This document shows positions 25,801 through 40,361 of a DNA stretch of 64,000 bases, one piece after another. Source of the DNA: Dipetalonema caudispina (taxonomy: Eukaryota > Nematoda > Chromadorea > Rhabditida > Onchocercidae); NCBI GenBank assembly GCA_013365325.1, contig JABVXV010000316.1, positions 1-64,000 of the forward strand. Reading direction: 5' to 3'. The position numbers were made by a program, and so were the translations under genes. The stretch's first letter is position 1. Every line of letters begins with the position of its first letter. The notes beneath the pieces are model-generated. The model saw only the letters and a list, made by a program, of their open reading frames with translations. It did not search any database and was not told where the DNA came from.

Positions 25801-27651
25801 CTTTTTTTCTTTCTAATTAGCTAATAGAAATAGCTATCATTTTAATTACTGATATTTTCAAGATTAATTGTCGTCTACATCATTTTGAAATTCTACTTCC
25901 TTTTAATTATATTAAAGCAGAATTCAAATCACTGTATCTGATGAACTTAGATGTTTCCAATTTTCAACCTTAATTAGTTTTTTTTTTCTTCCACTATGAA
26001 ACAAGAAATATTATTAGTATTCCTAAATGAACAATTTTGAATCACTTCCCTCTTCCACTTTTAACAACGATTAATTCCAATAATTTTAACGATATTTTTG
26101 CATGATTAAAATTGATCATAGTACGAAAAAGATACGATTAAATTCGAAAAATTTTTTCAACGAATTATCTCTAATTTGAAGTACAAAAACTAAACTATCT
26201 TTCTTTTAAGGAAAAAACTGAGAGTATGAATTGAATTTGCAGATTAAAAAACAACGATTTTTCTTTTCTTTTCTCTTTCTCTCTCTCTCTCTCTACCTCT
26301 TTCTCCCACTCACTTTTACTTTTATAATAGTTAAAATGAATTCAGTAAAACGCCATTTATAAAAGTTGGTAGGAAGAAAATAAAACATGATACTTTTAAT
26401 GAATTTGTTCATTTAAATATTTTGAATGAGAACAAATAATGTGAAGTCTTGTTTGCACATGATGACGAATCAATTGAGCAAAAGTAAACTTTTTTTTTTT
26501 TAAATTTTTTTGTTATTAAAAAATTAATAGAATTTTTATATATGAACAGAGAAGTAATTTATCATTCAACAAAAGCAGCACAACAAACAGTGTATGCAAA
26601 TGAGGGAATTGATAATTTATAAGCTAAACATCGAAAGCGGCAGTGGTATAAATGATATTTTCGCACTTGACAAGTATATGCGCTAATATGAATGATATGA
26701 TATTTTTCCATTTATTATTTCCCCATAAATTTAAAAATGAAATTTTAGTTGAAATTTTGGCAATATACATTTCAAATTTTGGCAATATACATTTTTTTCA
26801 TTTTCTCATTCGGATTGGAAAGGAGCAGAAGGAAAGAAAAGTAAAACTTGAGGGATTTAATTTAGATTCACTTTCAATAAATCATCATTGGAACATTAGA
26901 ATGTGTTAAAAATTTTAAATTTTCGTTATATAACTTTTTCAAAATTTATAAATTGTGATATAATGAAAGAGGAAAAACTATCATTGCAGTAATTTTTGAA
27001 AAGATCTAACAGATAAGATTGCTCGCCCAAAAAATGGCACCATTATGTGAATACGTCAAATATGTGATCGAAAAAAAGATCGAAAGTTTCGTGATAGTTT
27101 TTTATCATAGAAAAAGTCAAGCGTTAAAAAAAAAAAATTCATTAATAAACAATACCTGCATAAATTCGTAAAATTTTTTTCATTAATTTTTCATTAAATT
27201 TTTCCTTAAAAATATAAATGAAGAGAGAATGAGGAAGTGACAATAAATGGATCTAATCATAAGAGATAAATGATAATTTTTACTTTTAAACAAAAATTGT
27301 ATATCTCAACAAAACAAAAAAAAAAAAGAAAAAAAAAAGAAAATAAATGGCAAATACAAGAAATTAAAAAAAAAAAAAAAAAACACATATAAGCATACAA
27401 TCAAGCAAGAAAACAAACAAACAAATGGTAGTAAATAAAATCTACCCGAAAAAACAAAAAGAAAAAAAAAATTGATAATGACAACGATTTAAATGCAAAA
27501 ATTCACAACACATTTCGTACCATCGCATATATATGTAATGAATGTGCTGCACAGTGGTTATTATCAGTAATATATTCAAAATTAAAAATTTAAAATTTGG
27601 ATAAAAAAGGTGAAAAATATTAAGCACCATTTGTGTAAATGAATAAAATTA
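19866..27651. other. Long AT-rich intergenic region
   Basis: Between the 5' end of the NADAR gene and the 3' end of the glypican gene. 19866-21100 is less AT-rich, holds the 39-bp duplication, and probably includes the NADAR promoter. From about 21.1 kb composition falls to mostly A and T with many poly-A/T runs, a CT run at 26272-26296, and a 24-bp direct duplication of a TTTTGGCAATATACATTT element near 26753-26795. A short protein-like stretch after a TTTTCAG at 22924-22930 is too isolated to call. Open frames at 25030-25224 and 26652-26909 lack support. Confidence 0.6.
20175..20252 (+). repeat. 39-bp tandem duplication
   Basis: Two near-identical 39-bp units in direct tandem, starting at 20175 and 20214, each containing CTAAATTAGTGCCTATTAAG and CCTAACAGGGC. 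The period is a multiple of three, so both copies share the open frame 20093-20284 (repeated peptide TKLVPIKPNRA), but that frame has no other support. It lies about 310 bp upstream of the NADAR start. Confidence 0.85.
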
Positions 27652-27652
27652 A

Positions 27653-27658
27653 TTTATT
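27653..27658 (-). terminator. Polyadenylation signal of the glypican gene
   Basis: TTTATT on the plus strand, AATAAA on the minus strand, about 295 nt after the glypican stop codon. Confidence 0.35.
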
Positions 27659-27951
27659 TTCCTATTTTTGGAAGAAATGAAAGTAAAGATTTGGCCATTC
27701 AATTTGATTATATGTAAAAGTGGAAACGATCAACGATAAATGTTTCTATCAATTTGTTGATTTTTGATTTCAATAATTTGTTTTTGACATTTATCCGATG
27801 ATATTTCAAAATGGATAATCCAATCAGATTTGTCATGATAAGATGATTTTCAAAAAATCAAAGTATTTCACAGTTTTCGCTAAGATATTATCAATAAAAT
27901 TACCTAATGGTTTAGGAAGTATAGAAAAAGCTATTTTGTAGACAGGTACCC

Positions 27952-30900
27952 TTAATGTAGCAATAATGGTGCCCATAAAATAATAATGAATGCGTTCAGC
28001 ACAGATAATGTTGAACGATCGACTGATCCAGCTTCTGGTGGTTTAGCAATAACAGGTGGCCTGGTTGGTAGCCTAGTTTCCAACGATGGTTCTGCAAAAT
28101 TTATTTTCAAATAAATTTGATAATTCACTTGGAGGTGTTACATCAGTAATGTTGCAAAAATTCAATCTAACTTATACAACATTAAATCTTGAGTTCCAAA
28201 AATATATGATATGAGCTTTTCCAAAATGCAGCAAAAAAAATAAAACTTTATGTTTTAATGTAATTTCTTAATAAGTTCAAATTTGTACATTGTTAATCAG
28301 AAATTTCGGAGGCATCAAAATTTCGATTCGTTGATATTTTTAATAAAGCTTACTGATTATCTTGCAATCAGCATGTTTTATTTGATAATGATACATGTAT
28401 AAGATCATTGAAATATTATAAAGATTTCTTAAAATATTACAGAATTTTTATTTTTTTCTTCTAAAACAAATTTTCTCGATAGATTTTCGTTTTGTTCATA
28501 ATAAAATAAAAAAAAAAAAAAAAAGTTGAATGCAAAATGTGTAACAACAAAAGAAAAAAAAAACGATTCGTTTCATCGAAATTACCGAAAGTAATTGTTT
28601 ATTCGTAGAAAAAAAAAAAAGGTTATGTAAAAAAAAAAAAAAAATCAGAACAATTCAGAACAATTTTTTTTTTTCTTTTTTTTAAATCGGAACAATTTTT
28701 TATCCAAAAATTGTTTTAGTCTTATAGATTATAAGTGATGAGAGAGGGTAAAAGAATATTTCCATATAATTTGAATTAGAAATCCTATTTGTATTACTCA
28801 TATACTATAGCTATCATATCAGCAGGTACGATCATCGTCAGAATGACAATTTTGTAGCAATCCAAAAAAAGTATAACAAAGGATAAAAAATAGCAAAAAA
28901 AAAAAAAAAAAAAAAAGGAAAATGAATAAATTACAAACGAATGCGACTGTATTACTAATTGTTTGATGCTTGTATGAAATTTCTATTAAAAATATATATC
29001 ATTACATTTGATAATTATAATATAATTAATACTATTTCTTGTTATAATACATACCAAATAAGAGTATAATTAGTATTGTTTTTTATTGTAATACAAACCA
29101 AATAAGCATATAATGATGTAATTAATATATTTAGAAGAGATCGTAAATATTATTTGAATTTCTTATTTCTGTAATATGCTCGATTTCTTTATTCTTTTTT
29201 TGTTCTCTCATTTGAAAATTAACTTCACGGTAATTTTTTTCCCACTGTTCTTTTTTTTGATAAGGAAGAATTATTTTAAATGTTTGGATAAGAAATCATT
29301 TCAATTTTCGACATACATACTTAATCAGATAGTATAATTAATCAATATTGGTACATAAGTAAAAATATCATTGGAATTCACTTGTGGTTGATTTGAATTT
29401 TTGAAATAGTAATATTAGATAACATAGTACGATGTAAAAGATAAAACCTTTATGAGTAGCAGTAGTAATTCGACCGGTTACTTCCGTATGCCGGACATCC
29501 TCGGCTGTAATGATTGGTGCTATAGCTTCTTCATGATCATGTTCCATATCACCGGATCCTTCACTCTGACCACCCGAACCTTCACCGCCTAAATCTTCAT
29601 CATCAGACCATTCCATCATATTATTGTTATTTCCTGATCCTTCTATATTATCCACCACTTCCTGTAATCATTCTTTAATATTAATTAATTATCATTTCCA
29701 ATAGAAAATGATAAAGAATGATATATTTTATCGCATGAATGGCCTCATAAGATATAATAATCCGAAGTGGTGTCATATAAAATTTGAAGTAATTTATGAA
29801 CACGTATTTTTTTACATATTTGTTAATTAATACTTGAATACTTGTTATTAAATTTCATTCTTCAACAGATCCAAGTACTATCAGTCAATCATAATCCGAT
29901 TCTCAGTTCTCTTCGATTTGATTCATTCCCGGAAAAGATCTATCTCTTGTTTTCACAGACACGCAAAACATATGTATCACTACAGAAACCGGATTAAAAA
30001 ATCGCATTAATTATTATTTTTCCTCGATCTGTGTTATTTCTCAATTTCACATGATACTATAGAGTTTTCTTTTTTTTTATTAATACAAACCGATATATTC
30101 AATCTATTTACCGTTTGTTTGTCCATTTATTTTGCTATTTTCTTTTTTTTCTTTTTTTTTTTTTCTTTTTCAGACGAAAAAATGTAAAATGGCTACAAAT
30201 ATGTATAAAGCAAATTGAGGGTAAATGTAGGAGAAAAAAATGAAAAAAAAAAAAGGTTATATATTGATAGAAGATATTATGAAGATCAAATAATGGTATT
30301 TGGTACCGCGGAGAATTGCAGAAAGCGGGACGAGGATGATTCATCTATCTATGGAATGTTATTAAGCTAAAAGCCGAAAAAGTTTTTTTTTTTTCCGTCT
30401 CGTTTACGATGCTTTCAAGTGTATACAAAAGGTGGTAATATTACAAATGTAATTTCGACTATCTTGCTTGATATCTTTAAAAAAAGAAAAAAAAAATATT
30501 TTCTCCATACAAATTCCTTCTCTTTCACTCTCTTTCTCCCTCTTTTTCCTTTCCCTTATCTTATCGTCACTGATTCCTTCTCTCTCTCTCCCTCTCTTTC
30601 ACTACTTTGATTTTATGAGTTCCAAAAAAAAAAAAACACTAAAAAATTCTCCGCAAACTTAAAAATATGATTTAGTTGGTTCAATTTGACATGTTGTATG
30701 TATGTAAATAAATGTTTGACCAAAAAATAACCGGAATTATTGCGAATTTGTAATGCAGCGCACTTTATTATACAAAGGTATCCACTGTACCGTTCAGGGA
30801 AATGTACGGGTAAAATAATCGGAATATTCTTTGATGAATTCTGATCTTTAAAATGACAAAATTACGCTATAGCAACAAAAGAGAAGATTCCATTCCTCTT

Positions 30901-33900
30901 TTATCCCAAATTGTTATAATTCAGTAATCAAATATTGATAAAACAGATGAGAATTTGCGAAATGCAATAAGATTTACCAAAAATGTCACCGTAAAAGGCA
31001 AATATAACATCCGACTTGTATTTCGGGAAATATCCTCATTTCAATAAAGGTTTTCAAATTAGGCATGTAAATTTCAACGAGGGAAAAAAATGAGGGAAAA
31101 TTTTTGCAGAATATTCATAATAGAAATAATCACAATGATTAATTCCATCATTTATTCCGAATATGCCCAAGATATATTTGAAATAAAAATTAATTATATA
31201 ATTGACTACAAGGTTTTCAAACAGAACCAAGACTATCAATTCGTTTATTATTTTAAATTATGCTACCATCCACAATTTATATCGCAGCATACCGTTACAT
31301 TATATCATATATATTGCATTATACCATACTGTAGAATCTACTGTATCCAACCGTATAAAACACATAATTACCATAAAATGAACAATATATATACATGTAA
31401 TACTGTTCTGAAATTTTTTTTCTGAAATATTTCAGGACAAATTTGACATGAGAAAATTAAAGCTTGAATTGAACAATACAAATTAATACTTTATCCTACT
31501 TCATAAAATATTTGCTTCTTTTTCGCCGCTTTTTTTAAAATTATATCGAAATTTCCTTAGACGATCATTATCCTTTCTGGAAGAAATTATATCAAGCAGA
31601 ACTTTTGATAGAATTTATTTGCTTACTCATTAAGCTATAATTAGTAATAGTAGCAATACTTCTAGTTGACAATGTAAGGAATAATAATCTCTTTTAGACT
31701 AACTAACCCCTTATAACACCCTTCTTTATAATTGTACCAATTTTGACCGTTTTGAAGTAAACTGAAAATTTTATTAAATGTTATCGTTTATTGAGGAATT
31801 AACTTTTACATTAGTATTACGAATATTTGAATAAAAGTTTTCAAATTTGAAATTCGAAAATTTTAAAATGGCTGTAGCTTTTTTTGCATATAATGCAATC
31901 TTTATCAATTCTAGAAATTATTTGTTAACAAATAATTCATTCGAAGAAGAGGCCGTAACATCTTCTGTCTTATTTTCTTTCCATGTTTAAATTAGTACTT
32001 TACTCTTTATAAATTTTAGGAAGAATTCTGTAAAATTACTATTTGATGGATGCATTTATCCATTCTGCAATTTTGAATGTAAAATAAAACGGATGAAATT
32101 ATTTTGTATTTATTATGAAATAGCTACACACTAAATTGTTATCATTTTACGATTAAAAGTTTTATGTGTATATCGTTAACATTTTGTAATCATAGTTAAT
32201 ACTTTATCACTTTATCATTATTTTCCCATTAATTTATTAAAAAATTCTAACAACAATTTGGTAAAACTCATACTTAAATCATAAAATATTATCATCTCGA
32301 TCGCTTTAATTGTATTTAATATTTGGTCATAACACTTAATCATTTCTCCTCCCACTATCTCAGCATTATCAATTTTTTGAATGAAGCCAATAATATTACT
32401 CTTCCTTCTTCTCATACTTAATCATTACTACTGCAAGATTTAGCGGTTAAATTTATCGGATCGTTACTAGAATTAGATATACAATACTTTTATTGTACAT
32501 AAGAGTTTGCTTAATATCATATGTAAGTGTATAGGTGTATTGAATGTACATCGAAATTTTAATGTAATATCACATTTATTGTTATTAGTAAGTACTACCG
32601 GTTCCGGTATGACTATACCGTTAATACAATTCTCAATGAAAGAAACTTTTTTCTCATATTCAATATTAGTTGAATGGATCGTTAAAAAGGAAGAAAGTAA
32701 TTTCTACATATTGTAAGGGAAGTAACTATGCCATTAGTATATAAATGTTAATAACTAAGCTTTATTTTAAAAAAGCATATCTATCCAATTTTTTAAGGTA
32801 AGGAAATTTTGACCGATTTAGTGTTTGGCTAAGTTTCATCGATCTTAGGCAAGCATTTGCAACTGTTAACACTGCAAGATTAAATAAGAAGTTGATAAGA
32901 ATAAAGAAATTGTTTAAAATCAGCGTAAAGTTAACATATCACTTCTATGATTAAAGAGGCTTCTGAAATAAGACCATTCGGTAGACGACCGATTTATAAA
33001 GCAGAAAAATGAATTCGAATTTTTTTTTCCAAATTTGAAATGATATTTCGAGTTATAAAAGTTTTCAAAATTTAAATTTCTGCTACTTTTCGAGTTGATG
33101 CAAATTATTCACAAATGAGTGAATAAATGAGAATCGTTTGGAAAAGCAAGAAGTTAAACAAGTAAATAACAAATAAATCAATAAAAAAATCCTCTTTATT
33201 TATTTATTTATTTTTAAATTAGCTTAAATGATAAATTTACTTATCCATACTTGAATTTAAGAGAATATTAAATATTAATAATTCATAGCATAATTTCTCA
33301 AAAAAAAAAGATGTTAAATAAAAATTTGAAAGAATTATAATAATCCGGTAAATAGAACAATCGGAATCAGTTTTCATTTGGTAGTTTACATCATTTTCAA
33401 AATAATATGCTATCTTATTTTAAATACCAGTAATAGGACAATCATTTTTTTCTATTTCGTTTCACTCCTTTTGTTTTTCTGTTTTTTGTGACGTTTAGTA
33501 AATTTAATTAATAACAAGTCGACTTACTTTTGAATTTTTTTGCTTTTTCCCTTCTTTTTAGTCCTGATAAATTCAAGTAATTATAGAAATTAACAGTGTG
33601 CAAAAAAAAAAAAAGTAAAAAGAAACTGCCAAAAGAAGTAAATCATTTTTCTTTAAAACGTCACATTTTCGATTGAAATGAACGAACGAACGAACAAAAT
33701 TCTTGTCATTTAATTAAAGAAAAAAAAAAAGAAAAGAAATTATGTAATTAAATTAAACAACGATGAATTCAAGTATTGCTAATTTTATAAGAAATTAAAA
33801 CTGTCACGTATAATCTAATTTTGAAATGATTTGTAAAATTTTCCAGATATTATTTCTTCTTCCACTGATACCTTTTCTATCTTTCTCTCCTTCCTTTCTC

Positions 33901-36900
33901 TCCCTCTCTCTGTACCCCTCTATTTTAAAAATATTTTCATCTATAATTATGATATGATCAAGGATTGAATGGAAATCATATCGCCCTTCCATTTCATTAT
34001 TTCATGTCCAAATCTCTTAAGATATATTATATGTTATTACAACGTACTTGAAGTAAAATAATAGAATTAATCATATCTTATTCGATATCAAATAGTAATG
34101 AATCAATATGCAGAAGAAATAATTGCTCAATAATTTTATGGTAATGAAAATATTACTGTGAAATCTTCGTATATTTATACATTTTTTATAGTATGAATAC
34201 TTAAAAATGGACTGATTTCAGGGATAAAAAACATAAAATCATATAAAGTAATCCGGGAAATAAATTTTTGGTATGTTATTTTATTTAATTTCACAAAAAA
34301 TTTCATTTTTTTTTTTATTGTTCTCTCAGGCTTTTCAGACTTGTTTATCTTATCTTTCCCTTTTCCTTCTTCCCCTTTTTTTTGGTTATGCCACCGAATT
34401 TTTGCTTGATAAACAAAAAGATTCAAACAAAACCAATTGATCGATTAGCCAATCAATCAATCAATCTATTTATCTATCTTCGAATATTTTATATCGTACA
34501 TACGTAAGATTGTTTTATAGCAGTAGTCAAAAGTTATTTGCTACTTATATTATTCTATTTCCAATATATTACTAACAAACATACTGACAATTATAGCATA
34601 AATTGATTCAATGTTAAATTAGGTAAAATTTTCAGTGAAATTTTCACAAAATCAAAATAACTGAATAAATAATGCATAATTAATAAAACTTCAATATACT
34701 GACAGATTATTTAATATTTTATTGTCTTTTTCTTTTTACAAATACTTTTCACTGCTAACTTTTTTTCATTTCGTGTAAGTTTGAAAATAATCAAACGTAA
34801 TTAACTGTTTACAGTGAGTGAATGAATGTAAGGATAATTTTAAATTTAAAAAAAAAAAAAAAAAAACATTTCCTTACTTTTTTTTTCCCTCTTTATTCTC
34901 ATATCGAACATTTTGAATAAATAATTAATCAAAATACAAAAGAATAAAGAAAAATCTAAAAAAAAAGTCAAAAACACAATATACAAATATATTTGTCACT
35001 GAATAAATTCCAATATCGTTTACTGCCTTTTATCTTTTTTGTTGGATTTTTAGTACTCTTTTTTTTTTTTTTTGTAAAATTTTTTTAAAACCAACGAAGA
35101 TATGTGACATCATTTTGCTGTCTTTTCGTTTGCTAAAATAAATGACATTACGAAAAACGATGCCTATAGACAGACAATTGAATGGAACACAAAAAATTCC
35201 GTTTGATTATCGCCGTTTTGATTCATTCCAAGCTTAGTAATGTTCAAAAGAATGAGTGACAAAAAAAAAAAAAAAAAAGGAAAAAAAAAAAGAAAAAAAA
35301 CTGATTGGTATCTTATACGGTTTAAAAATTTATCATGACATTAAAGATTAATCCTAAATGGTAATTTAAACAACCTACCATGTCCTTCCTTATCTCTCTC
35401 TCTCTCTCTCTCACCCTCTCTTTCTCTTCTTATATATCTCCATTAAAAAATTACTATTAATTTCAAATAATTATTGTCTTAAAAAAGATAATGACAAGGA
35501 AATATTATAGTCGATGAGAAAAAGAAAAAAAAAAAAAAAGGGATTTATGAAGCAAAAATAACTGATAAACTTTCATCTATGAAATTTTCAAATAGTTGTT
35601 TAATTAAGCGAGTAAGAAATGAAGAAACGGACTAATTAACTGGTTAATAATTAGATCTGATGAAAGTCTAAAATAGGATTTAACTAAGAAAAAACAGGAA
35701 GAAATGATTTATTGAAAGGAATAAATATTAGCTTGGCTATTTTTGAGTAACTAAGAAAGTAATACTTGCATGATTAATTAATGAAAATGGAACTCCATAA
35801 TTTACATATATATAATTAATGAAAATGGAACTCCATAATTTACATTACCTTATTTTATATAATTCCAAATATTTGCTACAAAAAATTTCACAAAAATTAA
35901 TGAGTTAGGAATAAAATTTTTCGCCTTTTTTCTAATAAAATTTTCTTTAATGAATTTATTTTAATTTTAATAAAGAGGATTCGGGAGAAAAAGCAATAGT
36001 TTTTTGGGAAATAAACCGGAAATCAATTTCATTCTTCTTTCTTAGTAATACTATTACTGATATTTTCCACGATCCGAATCTGTATTTTAAACTAATTTTA
36101 TATTTTCAATATTTAATTTAGCTCGTAAAAATTATTGCGGTAAACAAGAAATAGCGTCGGAAGAAATGTTTGAACATAAATAAAGACTTGATGATTTAAT
36201 TTGATTGAGCAGATATAAAGCAGATGTTGATTATAGAAACGCTAAAGACTTTATAATACAAAGTGGGAAAGGGAAGGAAACAATAAATAGTTTTGTCTAA
36301 AAAATTATTGATTGATTATTTTATTTTAATCAAATATTCTATTCGTTCAGAAATTTGAACTACTAGCAAGAATATATCATTTAGTTTGTTTACGATAAAT
36401 TATAGAAAAATGAAAAAAAAAAAGAGATTTAGTAGAAATTTTTTATTGGTTATTGATATTAAAGTGATTCGAAACGATATTAGACAAATAGATCATTTCC
36501 TCAATTATTGCTTTAATATTGATTAGTCCAATATTACTTGGCTTGTAATTCGTCTTATTCCTTGAAAGCCAAGACAATGATAGAATAGTGTTTGTTTTAT
36601 TGATTTTTTCCTTATTTTAATTTCATCTTTGAATTACATTTCAAAATATATCACTTGAGTGGAAAAATTACATTTTCGAAGAAAGAAAAAGGCATCGGAA
36701 AAAAAAGGATTGTGATAGCAATATCTGTTAAATAAGCTAGTAACAATAAAAATAGTGATATTATAATGATAACAATCATAATAGCAATAATAAGAATGGT
36801 AATAATCATAATAGAAACAATGAGAATAATAATAATGACTACAGTAATAATACAAATGATAATAATTATTCAAAAAAAAGTCATAAGATTTTAAAAAAAA

Positions 36901-38228
36901 AGTCATAAGATTAAAAAAAAGTTCTTAATGGTAATTTCAACGATCAAAAATCATGAAATATACTATACCAACAATTCGAAAGATTCTTTGGATAATATCC
37001 TAGCGAATTTTTTAATATTTCAAAACTGATCGCTTCATTTATCATCAAATAGGAACAAACTAAAGATGAAAAAAGAAATGAAAGCAAAAAAAGAAAAAGA
37101 AAAATGCATGACTTGTGATGCAAGTGAAATTGCATGCATGAAAGACAATTTTGATTAATTATTCTCGTTGCTATTCAAATGTTATGCTTACAACTGCTTC
37201 TTAAATTTTAGAACGAAAAAAAAAAAATTGCTACCGGAAAAAAATGTAAGAGAGAAATGGGCAGAAAATTTCTTATTAAAATACAAAATATAATCAAATG
37301 TTAATTAATTCTTTCATTTCATTTCATTTTCAATTTTCTTGTACATTATTTGTTATTGTTATTGTTGTTGTTCATTTTGGTGTGAGATGATTTGAAGATG
37401 ATTTGAATATTTATTAAGAAAGGAAACATTTCAACAACTCTGAAATTTTTTGCATTCTTTATTCTCCTTCAACAATGATCAGGGAATGAAATGTATTGTA
37501 GGAAATTATCGAAGTGAGAAAATTTTTTTTTTCTGGAAAAAAAAACATCAAATCATTTCATAGTTTAAACGATAAATATCTCTAAGGCAAGAAGTATTTG
37601 TTTGCATATTTATTACATTGTGTAAAAGTATTTTTGCCAAATTAAAATAATTTCAAAAAAAAAAAAAAAATGAATCAATATTATCGAAATTATACTGACA
37701 AAATTTCAACAGATCAAAATGATAACTTCCACTTTTAAGCAATTATTCACAGTATAATTAATCGGTAATTAACTGGCAATTTTACAAAAATTTAACAAAA
37801 CGATGATTGTACGAAAATGGTCAAAACATGTACCATCATAGTGTTTTTGATTTATTTTTGCAATATATATATATATTAAATTGCCCAAAAAAATTAAACA
37901 AAAATATAAAATTAATTGAAAATTAAACGAAGTATCAGAAGAAATAAAATGAAATATCAAGAGAAATATTCAAAATAATCATGTAAAATGAGAATATTTT
38001 AAAAATTACTTCAAATTTCTCTTTTCTTTTTTGTAAAATCTTCCTAAATGTTTGCCATTTCCTTTTACAGTCATACAAAAAGTTAATTTTTTGATTTGAA
38101 AAAATGCAAACATTTTTCAACCTATTTGTTTTCGAATAAAAAATAAATTTTACCACTGGTTTCACTAATATAAACAGATAATATTTTTGTTGACATATAT
38201 CGATTCCTCTTTTGCTATTCAACAAGTA

Positions 38229-38260
<32 letters not shown>

Positions 38261-40282
38261 GAATAAGTTGATAAAAAAAATGGAAATGATTATCTATTTA
38301 CTTCCTATTCGTGTAAATTTATCACTAACTAGTCTATGTTAATACTTTTAAATAGTAAAAGCTTGAATGATTAGCGTAATACTTTGTGAGCTAACAAAAA
38401 AAAGTGTATTCAAAACAATTTCACTCTTACATGAATTTAAGAAATTTGTTGTAATATATCCTTATCATTTATCTATTTATCAGTAAAGTTTACGCTTAGT
38501 ATATATCACACTAAAAAAATATTCAGATATCAAAAATTTAAATGTATACGCTTGAAATAATGATAAAATATTTTATACCTAAAGCATTTTTTCTTCATTT
38601 TGTCCCAAGTTAGGATTAAACAAATATGCAAATTTGGCTCAACTGAAATGAATGCGAAAATGGAAAAGTTAGTTTGGGTAATACATTTTACCCAACTTTT
38701 TTATTTATTTTACGAAATGCAAAATTGTAATAAAGAAAATCTCACTTTAAATGATGACATTCACTTTACATTTACTACTTTAATTAGTTTAATTTAATTA
38801 ATAGATTTTCTTAATTATTTTCTTATCCGGAACATTCATCGAAATTGTTTAAATGTGAATAATTTTGGTTCGAACAAAATTTAACATAAATTATTGATCA
38901 TAGATGGATTCTACTGATGAATTTTTCATTTATACGTTCATTTTATCTGCTTCCCTTTCCGTATATATGAAATTTATTTTAGGAAAATCATAAAAAAGTA
39001 TGTTACATTATTCTTGCTGATGTAAATTTCGTTCGTTAAAAAAAAAAAAAAATATTTAGCAATTTGATGGATGAAATAGTAATAAGAAGTAATCAAAAAA
39101 AAAAAAAAAAAAATGGTAAATCAGAACGAAAAATTGTAGTAATTCATTTTTCTCAATTATTGAAAATTACTTGGGCTTTTAACATTTCCGCTTAATTCAT
39201 TACTTTTTATTTGCAATATTTGATTAGAAACTGTTAGTGTTTCTGTTATTGAATTTATTTATTTAATTATTTATCAATTGATACAATTATTTAAATTTGG
39301 AAATGTTATTTCTCATGAATGATATGCATAGATGATATTAACACATTTGTAAATATAATATGTGTTTAATGAATATAAATGAAATTTAGAAGTTTTAAAT
39401 TGATCACTTTTAAGCAGGTTGCAATTTCAGGTTAATAATAGGTCAATGTGTATAGGATGAAATGCAAACCTGAAAGTTTGTAAAATTCCGCAGGCGTAAT
39501 TAACATTCGTCACCTGTAGACATAACACAAACGTACATATTCCATAAAAAAAAAAAAAAAAAGAATTATATCTGCTGTTTCAAATGGCAGTAATGGAATA
39601 TCTGATATTATCTGCAAAATTTACGCAAACTTTTGATCAATTATTCCAGAAAAGGAAATGGAATCATTATAATCACTGATCCGGTAAATTGAATTGAAGG
39701 TATAAAATCCTATTAGTACTGTTAAAGACGATAAATCACCAAGAGGTACAAAAATACCAGAAAATAACCAGAAAATAATCATAAGAAAGATAAAATGAAA
39801 CGATTCATTCCAAATCTGTCAATCAATCAATCAATAAATGCATTGTATGTAATAGCAATTTAAATATTAAATGATCAACTCGAGAATGTTATAGTTTTCT
39901 TTGATATAATTTTGTATAAACCATTGCAATGACTGTCTTTTTTTTTTTTTTTTCTTTGATTTACTTATCTGACTGGTTTTAGTCGTAAAATTGAAGGTTG
40001 CAAAATTGTTTGTCAATTATTTAAATAGCGTTACTAGTAGTAATTGTTGATGTTGAGAAGTAAGTAACAACCTGTTTTATCAATATTTGATTTTTTCTTT
40101 CCTCCATTCTCCCCCGTTCCCCGCTCTCCCGTTACGAACCCTTTTTTCTTCCATTATAAGTAAAATCTTTTCAAATGAACAAAAAAGAAAAAGAACAGAA
40201 TTAAGAAAATGCTTAGAAAATTTGAAAATATTACGTAATATTTGAGGAATAATAATTGGATGAAATGGAATAATAATAATTA

Positions 40283-40361
<79 letters not shown>

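Noticed and set aside
31090..31425. 111-codon open frame on plus
   Set aside because: Composition is Tyr/Ile/Asn/His-rich as expected of AT-rich noncoding DNA, with no domain, splice site or context.
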